A DNA stretch of 40,792 nt, taken from positions 1 to 40,792 of the forward strand of contig CAJXLI010000006.1 of assembly GCA_913055575.1 (NCBI GenBank), given 5' to 3'. A program made the translations under genes and the position numbers. This document shows positions 10,817 through 18,343 of the stretch, piece after piece. A model generated the notes under the pieces. That model was not told the origin of the DNA, searched no databases, and saw only the letters and a program-made list of their open reading frames with translations. This DNA is from an uncultured Ectothiorhodospiraceae bacterium. GTDB taxonomy: Bacteria; Pseudomonadota; Gammaproteobacteria; Nitrococcales; Halorhodospiraceae. The stretch's first letter is position 1. Every line of letters begins with the position of its first letter.

Positions 10817-11679
10817 GCCTCGCCCATCTGCGCCAGGACGGCGCCGGCGACTACGGCTGTAGCGGCAACCAGCAGGGCGGGATCGGGCTCGGTGAAACCA
10901 GTCAAGATCAGCAGCACCGCCGCGATCACCGGGACCATATAGGTAAGCACCCCGATCAGGCCGGCCGGCCCCTTGCGCAGCGCTACGCCCCAGGTCATGA
11001 AGGCGATGCCGTAGGGGCCGGCCCCGATCAGGACCGGTGCCAGCCAGCCCGCGTCCAGCGGTGCGCTGAGCTCGCCGGCGAGCACCAGGCGCAGGGCCAG
11101 GGTCACGCCCGCGGCCTGTGCGAACATCCGCGCATAGCCTCGGAACGGGATCGCCCCGCACTGCCGCAGGTAGACGGAGAAGGCGGCCCAGGCGCAGCCG
11201 CTGATCAGCCCGAAGGTATACGCTACGAGCGGCGTCTCCACACCGCCGGGGGCCTCGTCGAGTACCAGCGGGACCACACCGGCGAAGGCAACGCCCATCC
11301 CCAGAAGCACTCGCAAGGGGACCCCACGCCCCGCAAGCGCGCTAGCCACGACGACGAAGACGACCGGCCAGAGATAGGTTACCAGCGTCACACGTGCCGG
11401 CTCGCCCCAGCCTAGCGCGGCGAAATAGAAATAGAGCGCAGCGGCCAAGGCACCGACACCGCCTAGCCAATAGCGCAGGTCGGCTACCGGCCTCCCGCCT
11501 TGAGGCTCACCCACGATGAGGGCAGATAGCCAGGCCACGATCGCAGCGGTGGCCAGCGCCACCACCGAGGTCACCAGGGCTGGCAGATCCGTGAGCTGGC
11601 GCAGAAGGGGGAGGCTGCCCCACAAAGAGACCGAGAAAAGACCGGCCAAAACGCCCGAAAGTAGCGAACGGTTCAGCAC
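10714..11679 (-). CDS. EamA/DMT-family exporter (YddG-like)
   Basis: This 321-residue protein has about ten hydrophobic segments arranged as two EamA repeats, as expected for drug/metabolite transporter-superfamily exporters of amino acids or metabolites. Features include an N-terminal SVSLWGSLPLLRQ segment and LVTYLWPVVFVVVAS near the end of repeat one. The start is a GTG at 11679, supported by AAAGGAGGTG just upstream. The C-terminal about 40 residues are polar and extend across the end of the convergent gene. It is divergent from a LysR regulator, the common arrangement for a regulator-exporter pair, so induction by the exported compound is a reasonable inference; the substrate cannot be read. 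Confidence 0.88.
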   Translation of the reverse strand: MLNRSLLSGVLAGLFSVSLWGSLPLLRQLTDLPALVTSVVALATAAIVAWLSALIVGEPQGGRPVADLRYWLGGVGALAAALYFYFAALGWGEPARVTLVTYLWPVVFVVVASALAGRGVPLRVLLGMGVAFAGVVPLVLDEAPGGVETPLVAYTFGLISGCAWAAFSVYLRQCGAIPFRGYARMFAQAAGVTLALRLVLAGELSAPLDAGWLAPVLIGAGPYGIAFMTWGVALRKGPAGLIGVLTYMVPVIAAVLLILTGFTEPDPALLVAATAVVAGAVLAQMGEAQSASGAVDCAPEAADSASARVPMERASPENRSE

Positions 11680-11794
11680 CGGACCACCTCCTTTAAGCCT
11701 TTATTGAATAAAAAGATACGGTACAATCTAGGGCCTTTCTCTCGATCTTTTAAACGAATCTTTATAATAAGCTCATCGTGTTTCTCGATCGCCT
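11680..11794. promoter_or_regulatory. AT-rich divergent control region between exporter and LysR gene
   Basis: This stretch is conspicuously AT-rich in a GC-rich window. A perfect TATAAT (11763-11768) would serve the lysR-type gene with a leader of about 20 bases, though its -35 is poor. TACAAT (11722-11727) is a second -10-like box. LysR proteins usually bind such regions. Confidence 0.5.
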
Positions 11795-12664
11795 ATGCCT
11801 GACCGCCCTCTCGATCTGAGCCTGCTGCAGACCTTCGTCACCGTCGTCGAGACCGGCGGCTTCACCAGCGCCAGCGAGACGCTGCACCTGGCCCAGTCCA
11901 CGGTCAGTGCGCACATCACGCGCCTCGAGGAGATGGCGGGGTACCGCCTGCTGCACCGCGATCAGCGACGCCCCACCACCACGCCCAAAGGCGAGCGCCT
12001 GCTTGCGCACGCCCGCCGGATGCTCCAGCAGAACGCCCTGGCCTGGCAGGAGCTACGGGAGGAACGGCTAGGGGGGCGAGTCCGCCTGGGCATCCCGGAC
12101 GACTACATCATCTTCCTCCCGGATAGCCTCCGCGAGTTCGAGGCCCGCTACCCGGCCGTCGAGCTGGAGGTAACCTGCGCCCTGAGCGTGGACCTGGTCG
12201 AGCTGGTTCAGTCGGGGCGCCTGGATCTAGCCGTCGTCACCCGGCAACCGAAGAGCCCCGGCGGTGAGGTGCTGCGCCGAGAGCGGCTGGTCTGGGTGGC
12301 GGCCGCCGACCACGCCACGGAGGAGCGCACCCCCGTGCCCCTTGCCCTGTCCCGACAGGGGATCTGCACCTTCCGAGAGCAGGCCGTCGCAGCCCTGTCA
12401 GCGGCCGATCTCACCTGGCGGATCGCCTATACGAGCGCCAGCCTGGCCGGGCTAAGCGCCGCAGTCCGGGCCGGTCTCGCCGTCACGGTGCTGACGCCCT
12501 CCATGCTAGACGCAGACTTGCGCCCCCTCGGCCGCGAGAGCGGGCTGCCAGAGCTGCCGAGCATCGAGATCGCTCTGCACCGCAGCCCTGGCCGGCCCAG
12601 CGAGCCGGCACGGCAGTTATTCAGCACCCTGCAGGCGCAGCTCAGCAATATCGGCGCTAGCTAG
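11795..12664 (+). CDS. LysR-family transcriptional regulator
   Basis: The 289-residue protein has an N-terminal winged helix-turn-helix (LSLLQTFVTVVETGGFTSAS, about residues 6-25, followed by LHLAQSTVSAHITRLEEMAG) and a C-terminal ligand-binding domain starting near residue 90 (GRVRLGIPDDYIIFLP). The family binds small effectors and controls the neighbouring divergent gene, here an EamA exporter. Effector unknown. The ATG at 11795 has no good ribosome site but fits the family's N-terminal length. A hairpin terminator follows the stop. Confidence 0.93.
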   Translation: MPDRPLDLSLLQTFVTVVETGGFTSASETLHLAQSTVSAHITRLEEMAGYRLLHRDQRRPTTTPKGERLLAHARRMLQQNALAWQELREERLGGRVRLGIPDDYIIFLPDSLREFEARYPAVELEVTCALSVDLVELVQSGRLDLAVVTRQPKSPGGEVLRRERLVWVAAADHATEERTPVPLALSRQGICTFREQAVAALSAADLTWRIAYTSASLAGLSAAVRAGLAVTVLTPSMLDADLRPLGRESGLPELPSIEIALHRSPGRPSEPARQLFSTLQAQLSNIGAS

Positions 12665-12676
12665 CCTTGCCGCCGT

Positions 12677-12706
12677 AGGGAGGCCCCCAGCTTTCGCCTC
12701 CCTGTT
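12677..12706 (+). terminator. Terminator after the LysR gene
   Basis: AGGGAGGC (12677-12684) pairs perfectly with GCCTCCCT (12696-12703) around an 11-base loop, followed by GTTT. The T-run is short, so efficiency may be modest. Confidence 0.6.
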
Positions 12707-12843
12707 TACAGGCGGCGGCTGTCCCCGGCTCGCGGCATCGGCGCTCAGGCGGGCCTTATAACGGGATACAGAAAAATAGGCGTAAAGCGCTTGCAGGCGC
12801 GGGCACCGCCAAGTAGTTTAATGGCGCGCCGCTAGCGGATCGC

Positions 12844-12884
12844 TCCGCACGGGGCGCGGGGCCACGACCCCGCACCGGTGCGGA
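12844..12884 (+). other. Two-tier hairpin in the leader of the next membrane protein gene
   Basis: An outer stem TCCGCAC/GTGCGGA (12844-12850 with 12878-12884) encloses an inner stem GCGGGG/CCCCGC (12856-12861 with 12868-12873). It ends just before the purine-rich ribosome site AAAGGAAAGGA. Nearby are the palindrome CCGCTAGCGG (12829-12838) and a weak TTGCAG-N17-TAGTTT promoter (12791-12819). Confidence 0.5.
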
Positions 12885-12903
12885 CAAAGGAAAGGATTGG
12901 CTT

Positions 12904-13464
12904 ATGCAACGCAATGCAGCGATTATTGAGCAGCTCCGCGTCTATACCAACCGCCAGATCCCGCTGCTCTGGGGTAGCGTCCTGGCGGCCTTCGTCGCAA
13001 CCCACCTGGTAGCCGCCTACCTGATCGAGCAGCTCTGGGGCGAGCACTACGCCGTCAATCCCTGGGTTGGCGTAGCTGCCGCCCTAGTCGGGCTCGCCTT
13101 CCTCCTGTACGAGAAGGTGGGCCATCGGCTCCAGGCTGCCGAGTTCGAGCTCAAGCGCACGGCGATGGGCTTCTGGGACTACGAGCGCGGCTATCAGCAC
13201 TGCGACAGCATCCGCCGCGCCGCCGACGTCGGATTCCTCGGAGCGGTCCTGATCTACGCCGCCTTCCTCCTCGGACAGATGGCGGCGGCCGCTGACTGCA
13301 AGGACTGCAGGGTATGGGTCGACCTTGCCCCGGGCGCGCAGCTGCAGCTCCTGGCCACGCCGCAGCAAGGCAGCCTGCTCATCGCTGGAGCAGCGCTCAT
13401 CATCGGCGCGCTGGCCTGGATCCATCGCGTCAAGACCCAGATCCGCAGCGATCTAGGCGCCTGA
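12904..13464 (+). CDS. Four-span membrane protein, unknown function
   Basis: I do not recognise this 186-residue protein. Four hydrophobic stretches are visible at about residues 18-42 (PLLWGSVLAAFVATHLVAAY), 50-68, 100-124 and 156-175. Between spans two and three lies a conserved-looking charged loop (KRTAMGFWDYERGYQHCDSIRR), and after span three a CKDC motif. That pair could be a disulfide if the loop is periplasmic. AAAGGAAAGGA precedes the ATG, and a folded leader lies upstream. It stands alone between the LysR gene and the convergent ABC-F gene. Codon use is like its neighbours, so there is no sign of recent transfer. Confidence 0.8.
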   Translation: MQRNAAIIEQLRVYTNRQIPLLWGSVLAAFVATHLVAAYLIEQLWGEHYAVNPWVGVAAALVGLAFLLYEKVGHRLQAAEFELKRTAMGFWDYERGYQHCDSIRRAADVGFLGAVLIYAAFLLGQMAAAADCKDCRVWVDLAPGAQLQLLATPQQGSLLIAGAALIIGALAWIHRVKTQIRSDLGA

Positions 13465-13518
13465 CATCACCGAGCCTCCGTCCCGCGCCGGGCCCCGGCG
13501 AGACCTACTAGTCCGCCC

Positions 13519-15432
13519 CTATTGCCCGGCGGAGCGGGACGCCGCCTCCACCGCTTCCTCGGCCTCCACCCATGCGGCCTCCAGCGACTCCCGCTGGCGT
13601 TGCAGCTGACCCTGGCGCTGGAGCAACTCGTGCAAGGTCTCGCGCTGAGCCTCGCTGTAGAGCTCCGGATCCGCCAGGCGCTCCTCCAGCGCCCGGTGCT
13701 CGGCCTCCAGTGCCTCGAGCTGCTCCAGCAGCTGCGCGGCGCGCTCACGGAGCGGCTTGAGCGCCGCCCGCTGCTCGGCCTGCCGGCGGCGCTCGGCCTT
13801 GCGCTCATCGGCGCTACGCTCCGGCGCCCCGGCCTCCGCTGACCGGCCTCGAGCCTCCTCTCGCCGCCGCTCGGCGAGCCAGGCGTGGTAGTCATCCAGG
13901 TCGCCATCGAAATCCCGCACGGCGCCATCGGCAACCAGCCAGTAGCGCTCCGCAGTGGCCGCGAGCAGGTGCCGATCGTGGGAGACCACCACAACCGCCC
14001 CGGCAAAGCCCTGTAGCGCCTGTGTGAGCGCGTGGCGCATCTCCAGGTCCAGGTGGTTAGTGGGCTCGTCGAGCAGCAGCAGGTTGGGCCTTTGCCAGGC
14101 CAGCAGGGCCAGCACCAGGCGTGCCTTCTCACCGCCGGACAGCGGTGCCACGGGCTCGGTAGCCTTGTCGCCGCTGATCGCGAAGCCGCCCAGGAAATCG
14201 CGCAGGCGCTGCGGTGGGGCCTCCGGCGCGAGGCGCTGCAGATGGATCAGGGGGCTGGCCGTATCGTCGAGCTGCTCAAGCTGGTGCTGCGCGAAGTATC
14301 CGACCCGCAGGCCCGGTGCCCGGTGGCTCTGCCCAGCAAGCGGGGCCTGCTCCCCCGCCAAGGCCCGTACGAGCGTTGACTTGCCGGCGCCATTGGGACC
14401 GAGTAGCCCGATCCGGTCCGCCTGGGCCAGGCTGCGGGTCACGTCGCTGAGCACCGCTTGGCCGCCGTAGCCGAGGCTCACCCCCTCCAGGGTCAACAGT
14501 GGGTTGGCTACCGGCGGGGAGTCGGCGAACTCGAAGGTGAACGGCGAGTCCGCATAGGCCGGCGCGACCTGCTCCATCCGCTCCAGGGCCTTGATGCGGC
14601 TCTGTACGGCCCGGGCCTTGCTCGCGTTGGCCCGGAAGCGGTCGACAAACCGCTGAATGCGGGCGATCTCGCGCTGCTGCTTCTCGTAAAGGGCCTGCTG
14701 CCGGGCCATACGCTCGGCACGCTGGCGCTCGAAGGCGGTATAGCCGCCGCTGTAGAGGGTCAGCTGCCGGTGCTCGATGTGGAGCACCTCGTCCACGACC
14801 CGGTCGAGGAGGTCCCGGTCGTGGGAGATGATCAGCAGGGTCCCCGCGTAGGCGCGCAGCCACTGCTCCAACCACACCACCGCCTCCAGATCCAGGTGGT
14901 TGGTAGGCTCGTCGAGCAGCAGCAGGTCCGAGGGGCACATCAGTGCCCGCGCCAGGCTAAGCCGCACCCGCCAGCCGCCGGAGAAGGCCGAGACCGGCCG
15001 CTCGCCATCCCCGGCCTCGAAGCCGAGCCCGTGGAGGAGCTCGCCAGCCCGCGCCCGGGCGCTATAGCCCTCCGCCGCCTCGAAGCGGGCGTGGGCGTTC
15101 GCGATGCGGTGGCCATCACCGCTCGCCTCGGCCGCCGCCACCTCCTGCTCGGCGGCCCGCAGCGCCCGGTCACCGTCGAGGACGTAGTCCAGGGCAGAGG
15201 CCTCCCCGGCCGGGGCCTCCTGGGCCATCCAGGCGATCTCCCAGTCAGCAGGGACGTAGGCCTCGCCGTGATCGGTGGCCAATGTCCCGCGCAGCAGCGC
15301 CAGCAGACTGCTCTTCCCGGATCCGTTGGCCCCGATCAAGCCGATCTTGTTGCCCGGCTGGATGGTCGCGCTAGCCCCCTCGAGCAGGGGCTCTGCGCCG
15401 CGGCGCAGGGTGATATTCCGGAGGTCGATCAT
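13519..15432 (-). CDS. yheS: ABC-F family ATPase, YheS-like
   Basis: ABC-F proteins are soluble twin-ATPase proteins that act on the ribosome rather than as transporters. The 637 residues hold two nucleotide-binding domains: Walker A GANGSGKSS (about 34-42) with signature FSGGWRVRLSLARAL, and Walker A GPNGAGKST with signature LSGGEKARLVL. Both contain LLLLDEPTNHLDLE Walker B/D-loop runs. Between them lies the P-site tRNA interaction motif region (about 235-300; RIQRFVDRFRANASKARAVQ), and the C-terminus is a long coiled-coil arm (about 530-635). The length equals that of E. coli YheS. The ATG at 15432 lacks a strong ribosome site. Confidence 0.93.
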   Translation of the reverse strand: MIDLRNITLRRGAEPLLEGASATIQPGNKIGLIGANGSGKSSLLALLRGTLATDHGEAYVPADWEIAWMAQEAPAGEASALDYVLDGDRALRAAEQEVAAAEASGDGHRIANAHARFEAAEGYSARARAGELLHGLGFEAGDGERPVSAFSGGWRVRLSLARALMCPSDLLLLDEPTNHLDLEAVVWLEQWLRAYAGTLLIISHDRDLLDRVVDEVLHIEHRQLTLYSGGYTAFERQRAERMARQQALYEKQQREIARIQRFVDRFRANASKARAVQSRIKALERMEQVAPAYADSPFTFEFADSPPVANPLLTLEGVSLGYGGQAVLSDVTRSLAQADRIGLLGPNGAGKSTLVRALAGEQAPLAGQSHRAPGLRVGYFAQHQLEQLDDTASPLIHLQRLAPEAPPQRLRDFLGGFAISGDKATEPVAPLSGGEKARLVLALLAWQRPNLLLLDEPTNHLDLEMRHALTQALQGFAGAVVVVSHDRHLLAATAERYWLVADGAVRDFDGDLDDYHAWLAERRREEARGRSAEAGAPERSADERKAERRRQAEQRAALKPLRERAAQLLEQLEALEAEHRALEERLADPELYSEAQRETLHELLQRQGQLQRQRESLEAAWVEAEEAVEAASRSAGQ

Positions 15433-15753
15433 GGCCGCACATCCTAACAGGGCACCGGCTGTCTAGCCGGACCGCCCGGCGGAATGCGCAGGGCGGTGAA
15501 TAGCCATCAAGTAGCGATTCGTGAAGGCATCAGCGACCAACCGCGGCATCATCGCGCACCCCGTGTGGCACGACGTCCCCGGGAATTGACCGCTCCCCAA
15601 ACTTCTTGATTATCTATTCCTGCAACACGGAGATGGTGCCTGCGACACGAAGATGGTACCTGCGCCATCTTCCCGCCTGGCCTAGATGGACGGGTGGCTC
15701 GGGGCTCACACCTTCACGCGGAGGCACACGCCTTCAACAAAAGGAGTAGCACT
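15433..15753. other. 320-base gap upstream of pucBA
   Basis: No gene is visible. A possible puc promoter begins at TTGACC (15586-15591), with AT-rich TTGATTATCTATTCC (15606-15620) about where a -10 should be, but no box matches well. A tandem 20-base repeat follows. I find no TGT-N12-ACA PpsR site. The ribosome site AAAAGGAG lies 8 bases before the pucB ATG. Confidence 0.5.
15621..15660 (+). repeat. Tandem 20-base repeat, two copies, in the puc upstream region
   Basis: TGCAACACGGAGATGGTGCC (15621-15640) is followed directly by TGCGACACGAAGATGGTACC (15641-15660), 17 of 20 identical. The second copy also forms a hairpin AGATGG/CCATCT (15651-15656 with 15665-15670). It lies just downstream of the best promoter candidate. 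Confidence 0.75.
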
Positions 15754-15933
15754 ATGAGAGATCGTAACGAGATGGTGGATTTCGACGATCCGGATCGGGT
15801 TTGGCCGTCCGGCCTGACGCTGCCGGAGGCGGAGGAGCTGCACCAGTACGTGCTGGATGGTGCGCGCATCTTCTTCGGCATCGCCGTAGTCGCGCACGTC
15901 CTGGCTTTTGTCTATTCGCCGTGGCTCGGTTAA
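15754..15933 (+). CDS. pucB: Light-harvesting complex beta polypeptide (LH2 type)
   Basis: This is a 59-residue antenna beta subunit with one transmembrane helix. The sequence [20 protein letters not shown] is typical of the family. His30 and His48 lie 18 residues apart, the spacing of the B800-side and B850-ligand histidines of LH2 beta chains; the helix ends in the usual aromatic/PWL region (VYSPWLG). The track ORF starts 20 codons early; the ATG at 15754 follows AAAAGGAG. The N-terminal tail is acidic (MVDFDDPDR). It is followed 14 bases later by the alpha chain, so they form a pucBA operon. LH1 versus LH2 is decided mainly by the alpha chain. Confidence 0.93.
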   Translation: MRDRNEMVDFDDPDRVWPSGLTLPEAEELHQYVLDGARIFFGIAVVAHVLAFVYSPWLG

Positions 15934-15947
15934 GGGAGGGCTGAATC

Positions 15948-16163
15948 ATGTATAACGCTCGTATTTGGCTCGTTGTTCGGCCCAGTGTCGGCCTGCCGCT
16001 GCTGCTGGGGACCGTGCTGGTGCTCTCGCTGCTGGTCCACTCTGCGATCCTGACGAACACCGACTGGTTACCCAGCTTCTTCCAGGGCAGCAACGCCGCT
16101 GCCGAGGCCCCGGCCGAGGTTGCTGCGAACGAGGCTGTGCAGCCGAGCGCGTCAATCCTGTAA
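15948..16163 (+). CDS. pucA: Light-harvesting complex alpha polypeptide (LH2/LH3 type)
   Basis: The 71-residue alpha chain aligns without gaps to Rhodopseudomonas acidophila LH2 alpha: Ile6-Trp7, Pro12, Gly15, Pro17, Gly21, His31 (bacteriochlorophyll ligand), Trp40, Pro42, Gln46. This favours LH2 over LH1. Positions 44-45, Tyr-Trp in B850 LH2 and Phe-Leu in blue-shifted B820 (LH3), are Phe-Phe here (DWLPSFFQG), so the hydrogen bonds to the C3 acetyl groups would be lost. An Ala/Glu-rich tail (about 48-66) extends past the usual end. GGGAGG precedes the ATG and a strong terminator follows. The residue reading is direct; spectral consequences are inferred. Confidence 0.93.
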   Translation: MYNARIWLVVRPSVGLPLLLGTVLVLSLLVHSAILTNTDWLPSFFQGSNAAAEAPAEVAANEAVQPSASIL

Positions 16164-16203
16164 CTCCGCTTCCGGAATACAGGCCATTGACGGCTTGCAC
16201 TGG

Positions 16204-16233
16204 GGGCGGGATCCACGAGATCCCGCCCTTTTT
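16204..16233 (+). terminator. Strong intrinsic terminator after pucBA
   Basis: GGGCGGGATC (16204-16213) pairs perfectly with GATCCCGCCC (16219-16228) around a 5-base loop and is followed by TTTTT. This is a textbook rho-independent terminator, ending 20 bases before the deformylase start codon. Confidence 0.95.
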
Positions 16234-16253
16234 CATTGGAGAGGAGCACCGGT

Positions 16254-16757
16254 ATGGCGAGGCTGGATATCCTCGAGTACCCCGATCCCCGTCTGCGCCT
16301 GCAGTCCGGGCCTGTCGAGGCCTTCGATGACGCGCTCCATCAATTCGTCGAGGACCTCTTCGAGACCATGTACGCCTTCTCGAGCCTCGGGCTGTCCGCT
16401 CCGCAAGCCGACGTGCAGCAGAACATTATCGCCTGCGACGCCTCCGGCACCGGGCATGCCCGGCGCGTGTTCATCAACCCCGAGATCACCGCCAGCAGCA
16501 CCCCCGGGTACGTACAGGAGACGTGCCTCTCGGTACCCGGCCGCAAAGGCCTCGTCAAGCGGCCCACCCGGCTCAGCGTACGCGCCCAGGACACCTCGGG
16601 GCAGCCGTTCACCGCCCACCTTCAAGGCCTAGAGGCCGTCTGCCTCCGCCACGAGATCGACCACCTGTACGGGATCCTGTTCATCGATCGCCTCTGGCTG
16701 CTGCGGCGCCTCGGTATCCGCGCGCGCACCTACCTGCAGCAGCGCCAAGCCGCCTAG
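16254..16757 (+). CDS. def: Peptide deformylase paralogue with altered motifs
   Basis: Peptide deformylase removes the N-formyl group of nascent proteins. This 167-residue protein aligns along the whole length of E. coli Def. The metal ligands and catalytic glutamate are intact: Cys in ETCLS, and HEIDH. The glutamine of motif 1 (LGLSAPQ) is also kept. Two motif glycines differ: the first G of GIGLAATQ is Ser (SLGLSAPQ), and EGCLS is ETCLS. Such changes suggest a secondary paralogue with changed specificity, though it should still bind metal. GAGAGGAG precedes the ATG at 16254, 18 bases inside the track ORF. It sits right behind the puc terminator, so expression must come from read-through or a promoter within the terminator region. 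No fmt is adjacent. Confidence 0.88.
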   Translation: MARLDILEYPDPRLRLQSGPVEAFDDALHQFVEDLFETMYAFSSLGLSAPQADVQQNIIACDASGTGHARRVFINPEITASSTPGYVQETCLSVPGRKGLVKRPTRLSVRAQDTSGQPFTAHLQGLEAVCLRHEIDHLYGILFIDRLWLLRRLGIRARTYLQQRQAA

Positions 16758-16905
16758 GCTCGATGCCGGGGACAAGGGGACGACGTGGTACCTCATGTTG
16801 CGGGTACCCACCCCACCCTGCCCTCGGGGCTAACACCTCCGCATCAAGGTGCGAGAGCCGCCAGACAGCCAGCGGCTCCACGCCCTCTGCTACTCTGCTA
16901 CCCGC

Positions 16906-17148
16906 TCAGGAGGAAGCGGTCAGCCAGCTGTAGATCTCGTCCTTGAGCTGGATGCGCCGCTTCTTCAGCTCCTCGAGGCTCTCATCCGTCACGGGGCCAC
17001 CCTCCTGCTCGAGGCGCTCGACCTGCTCGTTGACCTCGTCGTACTGCTCCATGAGCTTGCGGAAATGCGCATGCTCCATCTTCAGCTCGTGGATCCGCTC
17101 CCGGTATTCCGGAAAATCGTGAGCGAGACCGTGGTGCTCTCCTAACAT
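16906..17148 (-). CDS. YdcH/DUF465-family small protein
   Basis: The 80-residue protein starts MLGEHHGLAHDFPEYRERIH, typical of the YdcH (DUF465) family: small, highly charged, helical proteins of unknown function. The segment from about residue 15 to 75 is likely a helical hairpin or coiled coil (KLMEQYDEVNEQVERLEQEG, then LEELKKRRIQLKDEIYSWL). The track ORF starts too early; the ATG at 17148 is preceded by GAGGAGAG. It lies 40 bases downstream of the acidic protein gene and may share its transcript. Confidence 0.85.
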   Translation of the reverse strand: MLGEHHGLAHDFPEYRERIHELKMEHAHFRKLMEQYDEVNEQVERLEQEGGPVTDESLEELKKRRIQLKDEIYSWLTASS

Positions 17149-17188
17149 TGAGCTCTCCTCTATCGATGAGGTAACCGGAATGACGTAG

Positions 17189-17569
17189 TCAGTTGCCCTG
17201 CGCGCTGTCGTCCTGCGCGCTTTCGTCCGGCAGATGCTGCTCGAGCTCGGCAAGCATCTCCCGGTCGGGATCGCCTGGGTCTTGGCGCTTGGCGTCGAGG
17301 CTTGCCTGCAAGGCCTCCTGGCTCGGGACCACAGCCAGCAGCTCCTGGCTCAGCTCCTGGATCAGCGCCGAGGTCCAGGCCGCCAGATCGGCGTGAGGCG
17401 GCTGCTCCAGCTGCTGCTCAGCGCGCTGCATGGGCCCCTCCAGGCCGCCGCCATGGGCCTCGACAAGCTTCATGAAGTGCCACATCAACGTGCGCTCGGA
17501 GTCCGCCGGGCGCTGGGCGCGGAGCTCATCGATATAGGCCTGGAGGGTCTGCTCCAGCGCTTCGCTCAT
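17189..17569 (-). CDS. Acidic hypothetical protein
   Basis: No family recognised. The 126 residues are Gln/Glu/Ala-rich and predicted mostly helical, with no membrane span or signal peptide. The tail is strongly acidic (ELEQHLPDESAQDDSAQGN), as in halophile proteins. GGGAGAG lies just upstream of the ATG at 17569. It precedes the YdcH-like gene on the same strand and follows the tRNA transcription unit, whose terminator lies 137 bases upstream. Codon use is GC-rich at third positions, supporting a real gene. Confidence 0.7.
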   Translation of the reverse strand: MSEALEQTLQAYIDELRAQRPADSERTLMWHFMKLVEAHGGGLEGPMQRAEQQLEQPPHADLAAWTSALIQELSQELLAVVPSQEALQASLDAKRQDPGDPDREMLAELEQHLPDESAQDDSAQGN

Positions 17570-17705
17570 AGCTCACTCTCCCTTAGGCGCAGCGCGCCCT
17601 ATCCTCGCCTCCGCCCGGAAGCCCGGGCAAGTACGGCTGCCTCGCCCCAGCCCTGCCACCGCCTCTTCTGCGGCCTTCGCGGGGCAACAGTGGCAGGGCC
17701 GACAC

Positions 17706-17737
17706 AAAAATAGCCCGCCGGCAATCGGACGGGCTAT
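17706..17737 (-). terminator. Terminator of the tRNA unit
   Basis: On the minus strand, CGATAGCCCG pairs with CGGGCTAT (8-bp core, 17730-17737 with 17710-17717) and is followed by TTTTTG. It lies 9 bases beyond the tRNA-Arg CCA end. Confidence 0.85.
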
Positions 17738-17745
17738 CGTTGATC

Positions 17746-17822
17746 TGGTGCGCCGGGGAGGATTCGAACCCCCAACCTTCTGATCCGTAGTCAGATGCTC
17801 TATCCAGTTGAGCTACCGGCGC
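17746..17822 (-). tRNA. tRNA-Arg (ACG)
   Basis: A full cloverleaf reads on the minus strand: acceptor GCGCCGG/CCGGCGC, D arm with AGCTCAACTGGATAGAGC, anticodon stem-loop TCTGA-CTACGGA-TCAGA with anticodon ACG (read as ICG for CGN codons), T arm GGTTCGAATCC, and an encoded CCA end. The orientation and neighbours match the csrA-serV-argV order of gammaproteobacteria. Confidence 0.97.
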
Positions 17823-17870
17823 TTAATTTGCGTTATCCTACTAAGATATCGGAGCTTTTTCAAGCCTGCC

Positions 17871-17960
17871 TGGCGGAGAGAGAGGGATTCGAACCCTCGA
17901 AGGGCTTTCGCCCTTACTCCCTTAGCAGGGGAGCGCCTTCAGCCACTCGGCCATCTCTCC
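17871..17960 (-). tRNA. tRNA-Ser (GCT)
   Basis: A class II tRNA with a long variable arm (AAGGGCGAAAGCCCTT) reads on the minus strand: acceptor GGAGAGA/TCTCTCC, anticodon loop CTGCTAA with anticodon GCT (AGC/AGU codons), T loop GGTTCGAATCC, discriminator G and encoded CCA. It lies between csrA and tRNA-Arg. Confidence 0.97.
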
Positions 17961-18001
17961 TAAAAGGGTATGGTAAAGGGGATTACCCTATACGTAAACC
18001 C

Positions 18002-18223
18002 TCACCCCTTATACGAACCGGTATCGGGCTCCGAGGCCCCATCCGGGAGGTCCTCATCTTGCTCATGGCGAATCCGCTCGTAGATCTCCTCCCGGTGTAC
18101 CGAGACATTGCGCGGGGCATTGACCCCGATGCGCACCTGGTTGCCCTTGACCCCGAGCACAGTCACACTAATGTCGTCACCGACCATTAGTGTCTCGCCC
18201 ACTCTCCTCGTGAGTATCAGCAT
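18002..18223 (-). CDS. csrA: Carbon storage regulator CsrA
   Basis: CsrA is a dimeric RNA-binding protein that controls translation and stability of mRNAs by binding GGA motifs. The start [20 protein letters not shown] is diagnostic, and the RNA-contact residues Leu4 and Arg44 are present. At 73 residues it is about 12 longer than E. coli CsrA, with an acidic tail ([14 protein letters not shown]), perhaps a halophile feature. AAGGAG lies upstream of the ATG. It follows lysC by 120 bases and precedes the tRNAs, as in related bacteria. Confidence 0.97.
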   Translation of the reverse strand: MLILTRRVGETLMVGDDISVTVLGVKGNQVRIGVNAPRNVSVHREEIYERIRHEQDEDLPDGASEPDTGSYKG

Positions 18224-18343
18224 CGAACCTGACTCCTTGTACCTATATGACCGCCACCAGCTTCTCTCGAAAAGGCATCCGCGAGCGCGGAGCCCAACCC
18301 AGGAGCCACATGCTGCCCGGATACCGTACCCGGATCACCGGCT

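Noticed and set aside
15433-15753. PpsR operator in the puc promoter region
   Set aside because: No TGT-N12-ACA or one-mismatch copy found near the promoter candidate.
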